From Quercus robur (lineage: Eukaryota > Streptophyta > Magnoliopsida > Fagales > Fagaceae): a stretch of DNA of 64,000 bases. Position numbers and translations under genes: made by a program. Positions 10,991 to 21,219 of the stretch are shown piece after piece. Location: the NCBI RefSeq assembly GCF_932294415.1, contig NC_065539.1, positions 34,474,001 through 34,538,000 on the forward strand, in the 5' to 3' direction. How positions within the stretch are numbered: position 1 is the stretch's first letter; every line of letters starts with the position of its first letter. The notes under the pieces were generated by a model, which was not told the DNA's origin, searched no databases, and saw only the letters and a program-made list of their open reading frames with translations.

Positions 10991-13900
10991 TTACGATCGT
11001 TTTCCTTGAGCCAGGCTTACACGCATTCCTCGTCCTTCTAGTTCCTAAAAGGCAAATAAACAACAACTACCAGTTAGTATCTCAAACTATAAATATGTCT
11101 AAGAGATTCAAACAAAAAGGAAAAAAGAAAAAGAAAAAGGAGGGTGGGGGGGAGACTAATACCACTCCATTAAGAGATTCAAGGGCAGTGTCCATCTCTG
11201 ATTTTGTGGAGAAGCATACAAAACCATAACCACGTGATCTTCCTGTCTCCCCATCATACAGAACCCTTGCTCCAACCACATTTCCATACTCTTGAAATGC
11301 TTGTGTCAAACTCTCAGACGTGACTGACCAGGATAAATTCCCAACAAAAAGCTTGTACTCGGTTTCTGGATATAGAGGTTCTTTCGGTTTAGGTTTGTCC
11401 GAGAAATTCACCCTCAAGGTTCTGCCCAAATATTCCTGAAATATCCAAATTATTCTAGTATTGAGGAAAGGGAAAGAAAGAAAGAAAGAACCCAGATAAT
11501 CAAATTTTCTGTCTATTATTCAGTCATCTTAGAGTCAATAATACAGATACACAACACTTGCATAACCCACAAACACTTATAGAGAGTGAAAGAGAGTGAG
11601 TCTCTTACTTTTCCACCCAGATTTTCAATAACTGCCTTGCAATCTTCAAGACTACTCATTGTCACAAATGCAAATCCTCTACTTCTCCCAGAAACCCTAT
11701 CATAGAGAACCTATAACCATTTGCATCAATCAGTATGGACATAGTGATGCAAATAAAAATCGCAATGATGATGTTATCATTATAAATTTTATGCTAAAGT
11801 AAGTAATATGCAATCAATGAATTGGTAAATTGCTGGCTATATTTCTCCAATCCTGATCGCATATTCAAGAAAATTCCACTTGTTCCACTTTGCAACCTCA
11901 AAATTGTAAATGTTGGGGCTTAGGGAAGAACACTTGAATAAACATAACACAAAATCATCACTCTTTATTTAAATAATTTTTACGTTATCAAGTTTAATTG
12001 ATTATATTCTATTTTGAAATTATAAAATACAAACCCATTACAAAGTAAAGCTCCTAGTGAATCCTGTTCTATATAACACAGTCAGGAGGACATCACCAAG
12101 CAATGAGATGAAGGAATTAATAGAATATAAAAAAGGAGAACCACAAAGGAGCTAAACAATTAGCCCCACTCCACCCTTAAGAAATGAACCCCAAAAAAGA
12201 AGGGCCCCTAAGTGAGATGAGTATCAAGCTGTTCCAGCTATGCATCCAAGTCAATTAGTTAAAATGGTCCTTTCCAAGAGTTACTGGTCAGTAATAATCA
12301 CCTTGAGTTTGTTCACAACTCTTAATAAAATTGTCAATTAGCGATGTCCAGCAATGGGAGGGGACCCTTTTCCCCAGCAGTGACCAAAACTTCAGAATTT
12401 CTCACTTCTACAATACTAATGTAAGAGGGAATCCCTAGCAATCACAAACTACTCACTTCCACCATTAATTGGCAAGTCACTTCCAAGAATAAATATTTTT
12501 ACTTGCAAAAAAGGGGAAAAAATGTACTTGTCATTTTTCTTTTGCTTGCTAAAAAAGAAAGTGGGCTGAATACTTTATTAATTGTCAAGTGAATAAAGAG
12601 AACATCATAAGCAATTTAGGAGATGTTCTCGTAAAATGATTGAAAGTTTTTTGAGGTCATAGTAGTTGGAAGGCAAGCAAGGCATTTGCTAATGTTACAA
12701 ATTACAATAGAGAGTTTAGTTGTGCAAAAGTTTTGTAAGTAGGATGTTGTAACTTTTTATTCAAGTAAATTTTTTTTATAAGATAAAATCCCCGAAATGA
12801 TTTTTCCCTTGAAAAGAATCTGGACTAGTTTTCCAATTCGTCATCAAATTTGTGTCTTTTTTCTATTTTACATCTTCATTGTTTTAGTGTTTATAACTGG
12901 GGATGAAATTAATACTTGTTTAGGCTATCCATTGAAATAAATCATAAATTGTTACGGACGAGTTATAGCTCAACTGACACTTCCTCCTATAATAATGAGA
13001 TCAAGAGTGAGGTCATAGATTAAAGACCTACTAGGTAAGTCTTTAACTTACCATTCAAAAAAAACTCTGCAAGTTAAGTTAGTATGAGGTCAAAATAGAA
13101 CTTTCAATTGATTCTAGAGCATTTAGAACATGCTTGGGTTTTGGATAAGATTTTGAGTTGTTCTACTACTACAACATTTTTACAAAAATTGAGGTGAAAT
13201 CCCATTATAGATTAAAATAAAATAAAATAAAATATTATATGGAGATCCACCCCAACTAAAAACAAGAATGCTGTAATATTTTGTAGTGTCACTGGACTTC
13301 ATCTAATATTTTTCATGGTTCTAATCAATGGAGGTTTTTATAATTAAAAAAGAAAAAACACTAACTTATTGCAAGTCAGTAAAAAAACCCAACTACCAAT
13401 AAGACATAGCATGAAAATATGCTTCCTGATCTCACCATGTAGTCCAATACAGACTCCTCATCAACTTACGTACCCATCATTAAAACTAACACAAAAGACA
13501 TAGAAAAATAGAATCTTAGCTAGGAGGAAAATATTGCATTAAATTTAGATGGTAGATACCTCAATCAGCTCTGGACTTCCAAAATCCTGAATGATGCCAG
13601 CAAGCTGGGCACTGTCAACACTGTAAGGCAAATTTCCAAAGTAAAGCTTAGTGCTCACAAGATCCTCACCTTCTTCAACATCCAACACTTCCTCTCCTCT
13701 CTTATTATCTTCCTCCTCAACCAACCCTGTGTCTACTTGATCAGCTGTTACTATCACCTGATCTTCTTGAGCAACTTCTTCAGCTGTTACTGCTACCTCT
13801 TCTTGAGCAACTGCAGCTGATATCCTGAGTAGCCTCCACTTGCTTGAGGTGGCATTGAGTGAAAGCTGTTCAATCCTGTAAGAATGAGATATTGATGCTA

Positions 13901-14033
13901 ACATGCGAGTTGAGGAGGAAAGTCTAAGAAAAGGGTCAGACAGGCATTGCTTATTAGGGCGGATATTACACTTGAGGGTGTGGATGGACGAAGAGAAAGA
14001 TGAGCCTACAGCCGCAGCTGCAGTGGCCGCCAT
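10991..14033 (-). CDS. Chloroplast two-RRM ribonucleoprotein (cpRNP/CP29-like)
   Basis: Four exons with GT-AG junctions give a complete 300-residue protein: 14033-13560, 11710-11609, 11435-11163 and 11044-10991 (TAA). Residues 1-~75 are Ser/Ala/Arg-rich and suit a chloroplast transit peptide. An acidic Glu/Asp/Val linker follows (about 75-127), then RRM1 (about 129-207; RNP2 LYFGNL, RNP1 GRSRGFAFV) and RRM2 (about 218-293; LFVGNL, GRSRGYGFV), ending AQGKRS. Chloroplast RNPs of this layout bind and stabilise plastid mRNAs and affect editing and splicing. The closest known type, from memory, is the Arabidopsis At1g60000 group. Start: the ATG opens the transit peptide right after an upstream CCA-rich leader. 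Intron 1 (1.85 kb) holds a SINE. The subtype is less certain than the family. Confidence 0.93.
12956..13072 (+). mobile_element. SINE-like insertion in cpRNP intron 1
   Basis: The sequence TATAGCTCAACTGACAC, then CTTCCTCC, GAGGTCATAGATTAAAGACC and a final ACTTACCATTC with an A-run match a tRNA-related SINE head and tail. The same head word, followed by CACTTCCTCC, occurs in the inverted pair near 1.3-1.9 kb. The target duplication was not resolved. Confidence 0.55.
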
Positions 14034-14340
14034 GGTTTGGAAGTTAGTTCTTCTAATGGTGGTGGTGGTGGTTGTGGTGGCGATGGTGGTGGTGGTGGTG
14101 GTTTTTTCTGTTATGAAGTTGAGGGGTAGAATAAAGTTTTTTTTGATGTGAGGAAATAGTGAGGGATGGGGGTGTGTCAGCTACGTATGCTATCTAAGCT
14201 GATGTGGGCAGATTGTGTCCAGTGAGAATTGTTGGAAGAGATATTTGGGGGATAAGGTAAGTCCAAAGTAGATCAGACACCTTGCTCATTGGTAGGTCTG
14301 TACCTTGGTCTTAATAATCAGTTATTGCTACATAGCACTA
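14034..14340. promoter_or_regulatory. Upstream region and GGT/CCA tract of the cpRNP gene
   Basis: Directly upstream of the cpRNP ATG lies an interrupted (GGT)n tract at about 14057-14105, reading as a (CCA)n-rich leader on the gene strand. Beyond it is unremarkable DNA. No exact TATA box stands out, as is usual for plastid-protein genes. Confidence 0.4.
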
Positions 14341-14344
14341 AGCT

Positions 14345-14560
14345 TCCGTTTGGAACCACTCATCTAGCTGAAATTAAAATATTTTTTTTTGAAAGTGTAG
14401 AATAAAAAAAAAAAAAAAAAGGTCAAAATTAGCTAAATAATATAATAAGTCTCATGAATAGTATCAAAAAGTGTAACGAAACCTATGAATAGTATAAAAA
14501 AAAGCTAAAAACTAAATAAGCGGAAGGAAATAAGCTCATCCCAAACTAATCCTAAGTTGT
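14345..14560. mobile_element. Possible degraded MITE
   Basis: The left edge reads CTTCCGTTTGGAACC and the right edge CCCAAACTAATCC, a loose inverted pair typical of plant foldback elements, around an AT-rich core containing two copies of ATGAATAGTAT. The pairing is short and imperfect, so this is tentative. Confidence 0.3.
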
Positions 14561-14626
14561 GTTTTCAATTTCAATTATAATTGTGAAATTGTGAAAAAAT
14601 GTACATAATAAATACAACTATTAGGA

Positions 14627-14873
14627 CATGGTAAATTTAATCATTTAACCACATACTTCTAACATTCCTCCTCATGTGTAGGCCGAAACTACATTTTAAT
14701 AGATGAAAGTTGAAACCCAACATATGGGAATTTAAATGGGAGGTAAAGTGGAGGAGACAATGATCGAATTCGGGATCTCATACTCAGATACCATATTGAA
14801 TTACTGATTGTTCCAAAAGTTTAAACTATTGAAATATGGTAAATTTAATCATTTAACCACATACTTCTAACAT
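14627..14873. repeat. Direct repeats of ~38 bp flanking 170 bp
   Basis: Both copies, starting near 14628 and 14836, read ATGGTAAATTTAATCATTTA, continuing to ACATACTTCTAACA. The spacer contains CAGATACCAT, resembling the complement of a primer-binding TGGTATCTG. This could be a miniature or decayed LTR-type element (TRIM-like), but no target duplication was identified. Confidence 0.4.
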
Positions 14874-15028
14874 ATAACCAGTGGCAGCTCCAGAAATTTT
14901 TTTCAGGGTGTTCCTCAACAAAAATAAATTACATGATCTAATAAAAAGAAAAATTTGTACATTGACAACAACAACAATTAAAAAACACGTAAAGACATAA
15001 AGTTTACAATTGTCTTGTATATGGTTTT

Positions 15029-15788
15029 TGTAAGGACACAAAATCTTTAACGGCCCAACATCGATGTTGGGCTCGCACACGGAAAGTCCCTCACAATAAT
15101 ATTTGTAGAGAGTGGGCTTGAAAGGCCAGCGTTGGATCACAGGGTGACATTTCGGGCCGGACTATAGATGAACCAATATGAGAAAGAGCTTTGGGCTGGA
15201 TATTCAGGCCCTTCAATCTTGTATCTAGGAGGATTTGGCTCCTCGGATCATGTCCGAGGAACGATGGTGCTGTCCCCGGTTACCCGTCGGAGGGTTTTTA
15301 TGTGGTGTCCGGCATATATTATCCAGGCATTCTCTTTCATCAAGTCTTTCTCCAGAAGCTAGATGGGAGCCCCCCCCCCCTTTGGTCACATAACATTCTC
15401 TTTTATACTAGCCTACGTTTGTTGTCCTTCGTCCACGTGTAGGGTCGATCTTTCTAGGACAGATATCTGTCCCATCAGTCTAATCCCAAAAATTGCTGGA
15501 GATGATCCATAAAGCCTAAGATCCCGGCTCTGTTAGGGGCAGTGTCATGTCAGGGAAGGGTATTAAAGACAACTTCCCCAGGATATTTTCTGATCTTTCC
15601 AACTTACTCGTATTCCATTTCTATCCATGAGGTTTTGGACCTGCCGAGGACAAAACCGTCCTCGGCTATGTCTTCGGGCTATTTTTATGTTTCCTAGTTT
15701 CGAGCTTGGGCCCTGGCCTCCTTCAGTTTAAGACCGGTGGGCTTCCCATAAGCGTGTGGGCCGGACCCATAAATTATTGGACCCCACA
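15029..15788 (-). repeat. Left LTR (3' LTR of the minus-strand element)
   Basis: It begins TGTAAGGACACAAAATC and ends TTGGACCCCACA on the plus strand (TG...CA boundaries). On the minus strand it carries a TATA-like TAGTATAAAAGAG near 15400. It contains two CCGAGGAC hairpins (15241-15259; 15643-15666) and a poly-C tract near 15367-15379, which is longer here than in the partner LTR. Confidence 0.92.
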
Positions 15789-15805
15789 TTAGCCCCTCAA
15801 AATCC
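15789..15805 (-). promoter_or_regulatory. Polypurine tract next to the 3' LTR
   Basis: On the minus strand this reads GGATTTTGAGGGGCTAA immediately before the LTR. The purine-rich core GAGGGG is where plus-strand DNA synthesis of the element would be primed. Confidence 0.55.
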
Positions 15806-16109
15806 TGCTGTCCAACATCATGGTAGGACAGGTGGATTTTGATGATGTCAAGCCCTTATTGCCGTTCACTTTCTTCGGATCTTGATCAACACTAGAGACT
15901 CTTCCCCTCCCCAAGGAACGCACCGGTCTACGAGCCGTTTTTCCTGGATTTGCGCACGTTGCCGTTATCCCGCGTGGTTATCTGCAGCGTGTCTTTAATG
16001 TCTTCCCATTTACGAGGCCTCCCAGATATAACGATTACTGATGGTGTAGGAGAACGAAGCGGCGCGTTATACTCTGGATTTCCCTGGGGATCTGAGTGCG
16101 TTACATACC

Positions 16110-18570
16110 CTCTTCTTTGTCCCCTATATAAAGAGAGAAGACAGAGGGTGACTCTCTCATATCTGAATCCCTCACGTTCTTCTTAGAATCCACTTCCTCC
16201 ATCCGGTTACTCCCTATTCAATAATACTTCTCTCATAGTAATCCACCATGAACAAATCCTTCCTTTCCCAGAAATGCCATGTCCTGACAAAACTTGAGAT
16301 GGCTCGGTCAGGGCAAGGATGGCGGAGGCTTAAGATTTGCCTCCCCGTTCTTTTAGCCAAAATCCGAAGCAGGGACTCGTCACACCCCATTTCTGGTGTG
16401 ACTGAGTCGAAAACCTCCCTTGTCATCTCCATCTGCTCTCTCATGAGCATACCTAATATGGCTCCCCTTCTCCCTCTTTTGCTCCTTTTACTTTCTTTTC
16501 ATTGCTTCCCTCTTCTTCTCCTCCTTCCCGCTCATGTCCTCCATCTTCTTTTTCCCTCGCATTCTTCAGCAACAAGAGCTTGCTGAAGTGCTTCCATGTG
16601 TTCCAATTCTTCTTCCTTATCCTTCATTATTTTTGTATAAGGGTCTTCTCCTGATATGAGCAGTACTGAGGCATAGATTTCAGAGAGACTTTGAAGGCGA
16701 GTTCAGAAGACACTTGATGGTTTATTTATTTGTGTTACGGATGTTGTTACTGTTTTAGCAGTTCATTTTTTGTATAGGCTTGTTTAAGCCCTTCCTTGTA
16801 TGTTGTAACAATTTTTCATATTAATAAAAGTTATTGTTACTCTATTTCGTGTGTCTTGTCTATATATTCTAACAAATGTGAAAGCGCTGCTCGGCATAAT
16901 AGTATAGCATTTGAATCAATAATAACTAGGGCCAAAATAATCGTTCATAAAAAGATGCCACGATAACTTTAACAAGATTATTATTCAACATAACAATCCG
17001 ACCAGTGAGGAGTGAGACTTATCTTAAAATTAGCCGTGATGGGCATTAAATGCTCGATAAGGTGTAAGAAGTAGTTATCCGAGGACATGTTACCCACCGG
17101 ATGAATGGCCTCCTTAGGTTGGCGATCATTAGGTTGTTCTGCCATCTCTATGATACGCGAGCCTTAACCTTTTCCAGTATTTAAGCCGAGAAATTTCTTC
17201 ATTCGGGCAGTTGATTTCCCAAGCAGCCTGAGTCCGAGGACTTTGCAAAACCTGGGTTTTGTTCAGGACTTATGCGTTTTATCTTATGTACTTGATTTTT
17301 CCCTTTAGGCTTGAGTCCGAGACTTGTGTCTTTATCGGTACTTGGTTTTCCCTTTTAGCTTGAGTCCGAGGACCATGCAAGCCTTAGGTTCTGTCCGAGA
17401 CCAATGTCTGCATCAGTACTTGGTCCTCCCTTTTAGCTTGAGTCCGAGGACCATGCAAGCCTTAGGTTCTGTCCGAGACCAATGTCTGCATCAGTACTTG
17501 GTTTTCCCTTTTAGCTTGAGTCCGAGAACCATGCAAGCCTTAGGTTCTGTCCGAGACCAATGTCTGCATTAGTACTTGGTTTTCCCTTTTAGCCTGAGTC
17601 CGAGGATCATGCAAGCCTTAGGTTCTGTCCAAGACTTTGAGTTCAGATTTTCCCTTTCATTGAGCATTTCCCGAGGTGCCAAACAGGGTGTCCCTGGGCC
17701 TTCACGCAAAGCGGGCCTGGGTCGCGAATTCAATGAACCCGCGGATTAAGAGATATTTCTGCAACCTCTGGCCATGCAGTACTTCTCTGACGCCCCAAAG
17801 ATCGAGGCGCGCCTTTACGAGGCTCCTTGAGTCTCTTGGCTGCAGTTGACGTTGGAAGTTGAGCCAAGACCACTTTGTCTGTAGTGCTCCTTGGGACGCC
17901 GCGTGAGTTGACTGCCACTATCTTGTCTTTTCAAATAAATAGGAGGGAGAGAAGGTTGCTTTATATATACACCCATCCTTTTAGTTTTCTCTCACATCAC
18001 GCTTCCCATATCCGGAGTTCTCCTTTCTTGGCAGAACATGTTGAAAGCGAGGGTTGGGAAGAAAGAACTTCCTCCGCCGCAGAAGCGCCGTGTCTTCATG
18101 AGGCTTATAACAGTAAGGTATGGGCACAGGAAGCACAAGTTCAGGAGAGTACTCCATCTCCACCGAGGGGGAAAGGAATCTTCCCCTCTTTTAGTCAAAA
18201 TCCGAAGCAGGTTCTGTCCATGCCAGAGTTTTGGTGTGGCAGAAGAAAGATTTTCCTCCATCAGCGTCTCTGCTTTGCGGCAGACGTATGTTTAGAGAAA
18301 GCCCCACCACCTCCAACTCCCTGCACCTTTTCTTCAACGGTGTCAGGTTCAAGTTGGGTCTCTTTGGCTGCCTGAGTTATGGGCAGGTAAGGGTGCGGGG
18401 GAAGAATAAGGTCTCGGAGCTGTAGCCAACCTTTCCTCCGACATACCTCCTCGGCTTTCTCCAGCTTTCTTGTATTTTTCTTTTTCTTACTTATGTAGTA
18501 AGCTTTGACGTAGGCTGATTCCAGCTTTTCATTTGTACACTGTACTATTTCTTCATCGTAATAAAAATGG
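16110..18570. repeat. Diverged internal duplication inside the LTR element
   Basis: Two modules share the same order on the plus strand. Each has a TATA-like box (TATATAAAG at about 16123; TTTATATATA at about 17960), then a block TTTTAG(C/T)CAAAATCCGAAG about 229 bp later (about 16352 and 18189). A poly-A-signal-like AATAAAA follows (about 16823 and 18560), then a CCGAGGAC-type tandem array (17.2 and 18.9 kb). The equal spacing supports duplication, although much of the sequence has diverged. No protein family is recognisable in any frame. Confidence 0.45.
17225..17640. repeat. 78-bp tandem array in the LTR element
   Basis: Regular units start at 17341, 17419, 17497 and 17575, with degenerate units before (from about 17225) and a partial one after. 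The core is CTTGAGTCCGAGGACCATGC, then CTTAGGTTCTGTCC. This core is shared with the larger array at 18.9-20.2 kb. The period of 78 bp is a multiple of three, and the plus strand stays open through several units. Confidence 0.85.
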
Positions 18571-18856
18571 AAATTGATTTACATGTTTTAAGCGTTGATC
18601 TAATGGGCAACACAACTTTGTGAACGAATGTGCTCTATGTATGTGTTGCTTTGAGAATATTTGTGATAAAGCTACTTTGAAGCATAATCTAATCAACTCT
18701 CATCTGTCAGCACTATCAGGCATTATATCGATAACTTGTAATAAATCAGACTTAAGAAACTAACCGGGATATCAGTTGGATATTCTGTGATAAGCGCGTG
18801 AATATCGTTCAAGGCTGATGATTTATAAATATTCCATCCGAGCAATCGACTGGGAG

Positions 18857-20359
18857 TTAGGGAACTCCGATGGCGCTTTTGTGTACTTGGTTTCCCCATA
18901 GGCTTGAGTCCGAGGACCATGCAATGCCTTGGTTCTGTCCAAAATTTTTTGTTTTTCTTTTTAAGTAGTTGGTTTCCCCAGAGGCTTGGGTCCGAGGACC
19001 ATGCAAGGCCTTGGTTCTGTCCAAAACTTGTATGCTTCTTTTTAAGTAGTTGGTTTCCCCAGAGGCTTGGGTCCGAGAACCATGCAAGGCCTTGGTTCTG
19101 TCCAAAACTTGTATGCTTCTTTTTAAGTAGTTGGTTTCCCCAGAGGCTTGGGTCCGAGGACCATGCAAGGCCTTGGTTCTGTCCAAAACTTGTATGCTTC
19201 TTTTTAAGTAGTTGGTTTCCCCAGAGGCTTGGGTCTGAGGACCATGCAAGGCCTTGGTTCTGTCCAAAACTTGTTTGTATTTGGTTTCCCCACAGGCTTG
19301 GGTCCGAGGACCATGCAAGGCCTTGGTTCTGTCCAAAACTTGTATGCTTCTTTTTAAGTAGTTGGTTTCCCCAGAGGCTTGGGTCTGAGGACCATGCAAG
19401 GCCTTGGTTCTGTCCAAAACTTGTTTGTATTTGGTTTCCCCACAGGCTTGGGTCTGAGGACCATGCAAGGCCTTGGTTCTGTCCAAAACTTGTTGGTATT
19501 TGGTTTCCCCACAGGCTTGGGTCTGAGAACCATGCAAGGCCTTGGTTCTGTCCAAAACTTGTTGGTATTTGGTTTCCCCAGAGGCTTGGGTCCGAGGACC
19601 ATGCAAGGCCTTGGTTCTGTCCAAAACTTGTATGCTTCTTTTTAAGTAGTTGGTTTCCCCAGAGGCTTGGGTCCGAGAACCATGCAAGGCCTTGGTTCTG
19701 TCCAAAACTTGTATGCTTCTTTTTAAGTAGTTGGTTTCCCCAGAGGCTTGGGTCCGAGGACCATGCAAGGCCTTGGTTCTGTCCAAAACTTGTATGCTTC
19801 TTTTTAAGTAGTTGGTTTCCCCAGAGGCTTGGGTCCGAGGACCATGCAAGGCCTTGGTTCTGTCCAAAACTTGTATGCTTCTTTTTAAGTAGTTGGTTTC
19901 CCTAGAGGCTTGGGTCCGAGGACCATGCAAGGCCTTGGTTCTGTCCAAAACTTGTTTGTATTTGGTTTCCCCACAGGCTTGGGTCTGAGGACCATGCAAG
20001 GCCTTGGTTCTGTCCAAAACTTGTTGGTATTTGGTTTCCCCACAGGCTTGGGTCCGAGGACCATGCAAGGCCTTGGTTCTGTCCAAAACTTGTTGGTATT
20101 TGGTTTCCCCACAGGCTTGGGTCTGAGGACCATGCAAGGCTTTGGTTCTGTCCAAAACTTGTTGGTATTTGGTTTCCCCACAGGCTTGGGTCTGAGGACC
20201 ATGCAAGGCCTTGGTTCTGTCCAAAACTTGTTGGAGATCAGCCACTAGACCATGGCGGGGGGATTTGGCCTGAAGCCGGAAGCCCCTAGAGCTGCCCGCG
20301 CTGTTGACACTGCAGGGCGTAGCCCCTAGCAAAAATTCGGGTCGGAGCAACGACTGCAT
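18857..20359 (-). CDS. 500-residue tandem-repeat ORF in the LTR element (coding status uncertain)
   Basis: In the element's sense strand an ATG at 20359, about 100 bases after the primer-binding site, opens 500 codons. After ~43 unique residues come 17 in-phase units beginning QVLDRTKALHG. They are either 22-23 residues (ending CGETKYQ/K) or 27 residues (ending SGETNYLKRSI), and an out-of-phase eighteenth unit follows. Retroelements often have gag at this position, but nothing resembles Gag: no zinc knuckle, no capsid homology. Units vary at P/S, R/Q and C/S, so substitutions are not obviously silent. Because the unit lengths are multiples of three, open frames also exist on the plus strand (for example 18904-19905), so openness alone does not prove coding. 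Confidence 0.25.
   Translation of the reverse strand: MQSLLRPEFLLGATPCSVNSAGSSRGFRLQAKSPRHGLVADLQQVLDRTKALHGPQTQACGETKYQQVLDRTKALHGPQTQACGETKYQQVLDRTKALHGPRTQACGETKYQQVLDRTKALHGPQTQACGETKYKQVLDRTKALHGPRTQASRETNYLKRSIQVLDRTKALHGPRTQASGETNYLKRSIQVLDRTKALHGPRTQASGETNYLKRSIQVLDRTKALHGSRTQASGETNYLKRSIQVLDRTKALHGPRTQASGETKYQQVLDRTKALHGSQTQACGETKYQQVLDRTKALHGPQTQACGETKYKQVLDRTKALHGPQTQASGETNYLKRSIQVLDRTKALHGPRTQACGETKYKQVLDRTKALHGPQTQASGETNYLKRSIQVLDRTKALHGPRTQASGETNYLKRSIQVLDRTKALHGSRTQASGETNYLKRSIQVLDRTKALHGPRTQASGETNYLKRKTKNFGQNQGIAWSSDSSLWGNQVHKSAIGVP
18878..20233. repeat. 18-copy 66/81-bp tandem array
   Basis: About 18 units share GGTCCGAGGACCATGCAAGG then CCTTGGTTCTGTCC. They differ by linker: a short one (TTGGTATTTGG type, 66 bp) and a long one (TATGCTTCTTTTTAAGTAG type, 81 bp). 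From 20.2 kb leftwards the order is four short, four long, three short, one long, one short, four long, then a variant edge unit. Identity between units is very high, suggesting recent expansion or homogenisation. Confidence 0.9.
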
Positions 20360-20442
20360 GTCGCCGGAGATGGAGGGAATCCCACAAACCTCAGCTGGCT
20401 AGAGAGTTGACTCAAACACCTCCTGCGCCAACGCGCAAGCCT

Positions 20443-20461
20443 TCCCACAGACGGCGCCAAT
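20443..20461 (-). promoter_or_regulatory. Primer-binding site of the LTR element
   Basis: Directly abutting the right LTR, the minus strand reads TTGGCGCCGTCTGTGGGAA. TGGCGCCGT-type sequences are established tRNA-primer sites of plant gypsy-like elements. This fixes the element on the minus strand and makes the right LTR the 5' LTR. Confidence 0.75.
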
Positions 20462-21219
20462 TGTAAGGACACAAAATCTTTAACGGCCCAACATCGATGT
20501 TGGGCTCGCACACGGAAAGTCCCTCACAATAATATTTGTAGAGAGTGGGCTTGAAAGGCCAGCGTTGGATCACAGGGTGACATTTTGGGCCGGACTATAG
20601 ATGAACCAATATGAGAAAGAGCTTTGGGCTGGATATTCAGGCCCTTCAATCTTGTATCTAGGAGGATTTGGCTCCTCGGATCATGTCCGAGGAACGATGG
20701 TGCTGTCCCCGGTTACCCGTCGGAGGGTTTTTATGTGGTGTCCGGCATATATTATCCAGGCATTCTCTTTCATCAAGTCTTTCTCCAGAAGCTAGATGGG
20801 AGCCCCCCCCCTTTGGTCACATAACATTCTCTTTTATACTAGCCTACGTTTGTTGTCCTTCGTCCACGTGTAGGGTCGATCTTTCTAGGACAGATATCTG
20901 TCCCATCAGTCTAATCCCAAAAATTGCTGGAAATGATCCATAAAGCCTAAGATCCCGGCTCTGTTAGGGGCAGTGTCATGTCAGGGAAGGGTATTAAAGA
21001 CAACTTCCCCAGGATATTTTTTGATCTTTCCAACTTACTCGTATTCCATTTCTATCCATGAGGTTTTGGACCTGCCGAGGACGAAACCGTCCTCGGCTAT
21101 GTCTTCGGGCTATTTTTATGTTTCCTAGTTTCGAGCTTGGGCCCTGGCCTCCTTCAGTTTAAGACCGGTGGGCTTCCCATAAGCGTGTGGGCCGGACCCA
21201 TAAATTATTGGACCCCACA
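20462..21219 (-). repeat. Right LTR (5' LTR of the minus-strand element)
   Basis: It is almost identical to the left LTR; differences seen are C/T near 20585, G/A near 20932, C/T near 21021, A/G near 21083 and a shorter poly-C tract. Its CCGAGGAC hairpins are at 20674-20692 and 21074-21097. The element's promoter would lie here, with TATAAAAGAG on the minus strand near 20835. Confidence 0.92.

Larger units (their letters stand above)
15029..21219 (-). mobile_element. Non-autonomous LTR retrotransposon (LARD-like), GTTTT target duplication
   Basis: The 6.19-kb element has near-identical ~759-bp LTRs (15029-15788, 20462-21219) and is flanked by GTTTT at 15024-15028 and 21220-21224. Orientation is minus. 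Adjacent to the right LTR, the minus strand reads TTGGCGCCGTCTGTGGGAA, a known Ty3/gypsy-type primer-binding sequence. Adjacent to the left LTR is a purine-rich GAGGGGCTAA. The LTRs differ by about four substitutions and a poly-C length change, so the insertion is recent. The 4.67-kb interior contains no gag, protease, reverse transcriptase or integrase. It carries two tandem arrays and an apparent internal duplication. Movement would need enzymes from another element. The superfamily is inferred from the primer site. Confidence 0.88.

Noticed and set aside
14057-14105. GGT-repeat reading as poly-Val/Gly peptide
   Set aside because: Trinucleotide microsatellite in the leader of the chloroplast ribonucleoprotein gene; the open frame is low-complexity.
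15168-15442. Repeated 64-91-codon frames in both LTRs
   Set aside because: They are identical because the LTRs are identical. LTRs are regulatory and no known protein matches.
18904-19905. 333-codon plus-strand frame across the tandem array
   Set aside because: It is an automatic result of stop-free units whose length is a multiple of three, and it runs opposite to the element's sense strand. No domain or start context supports it.
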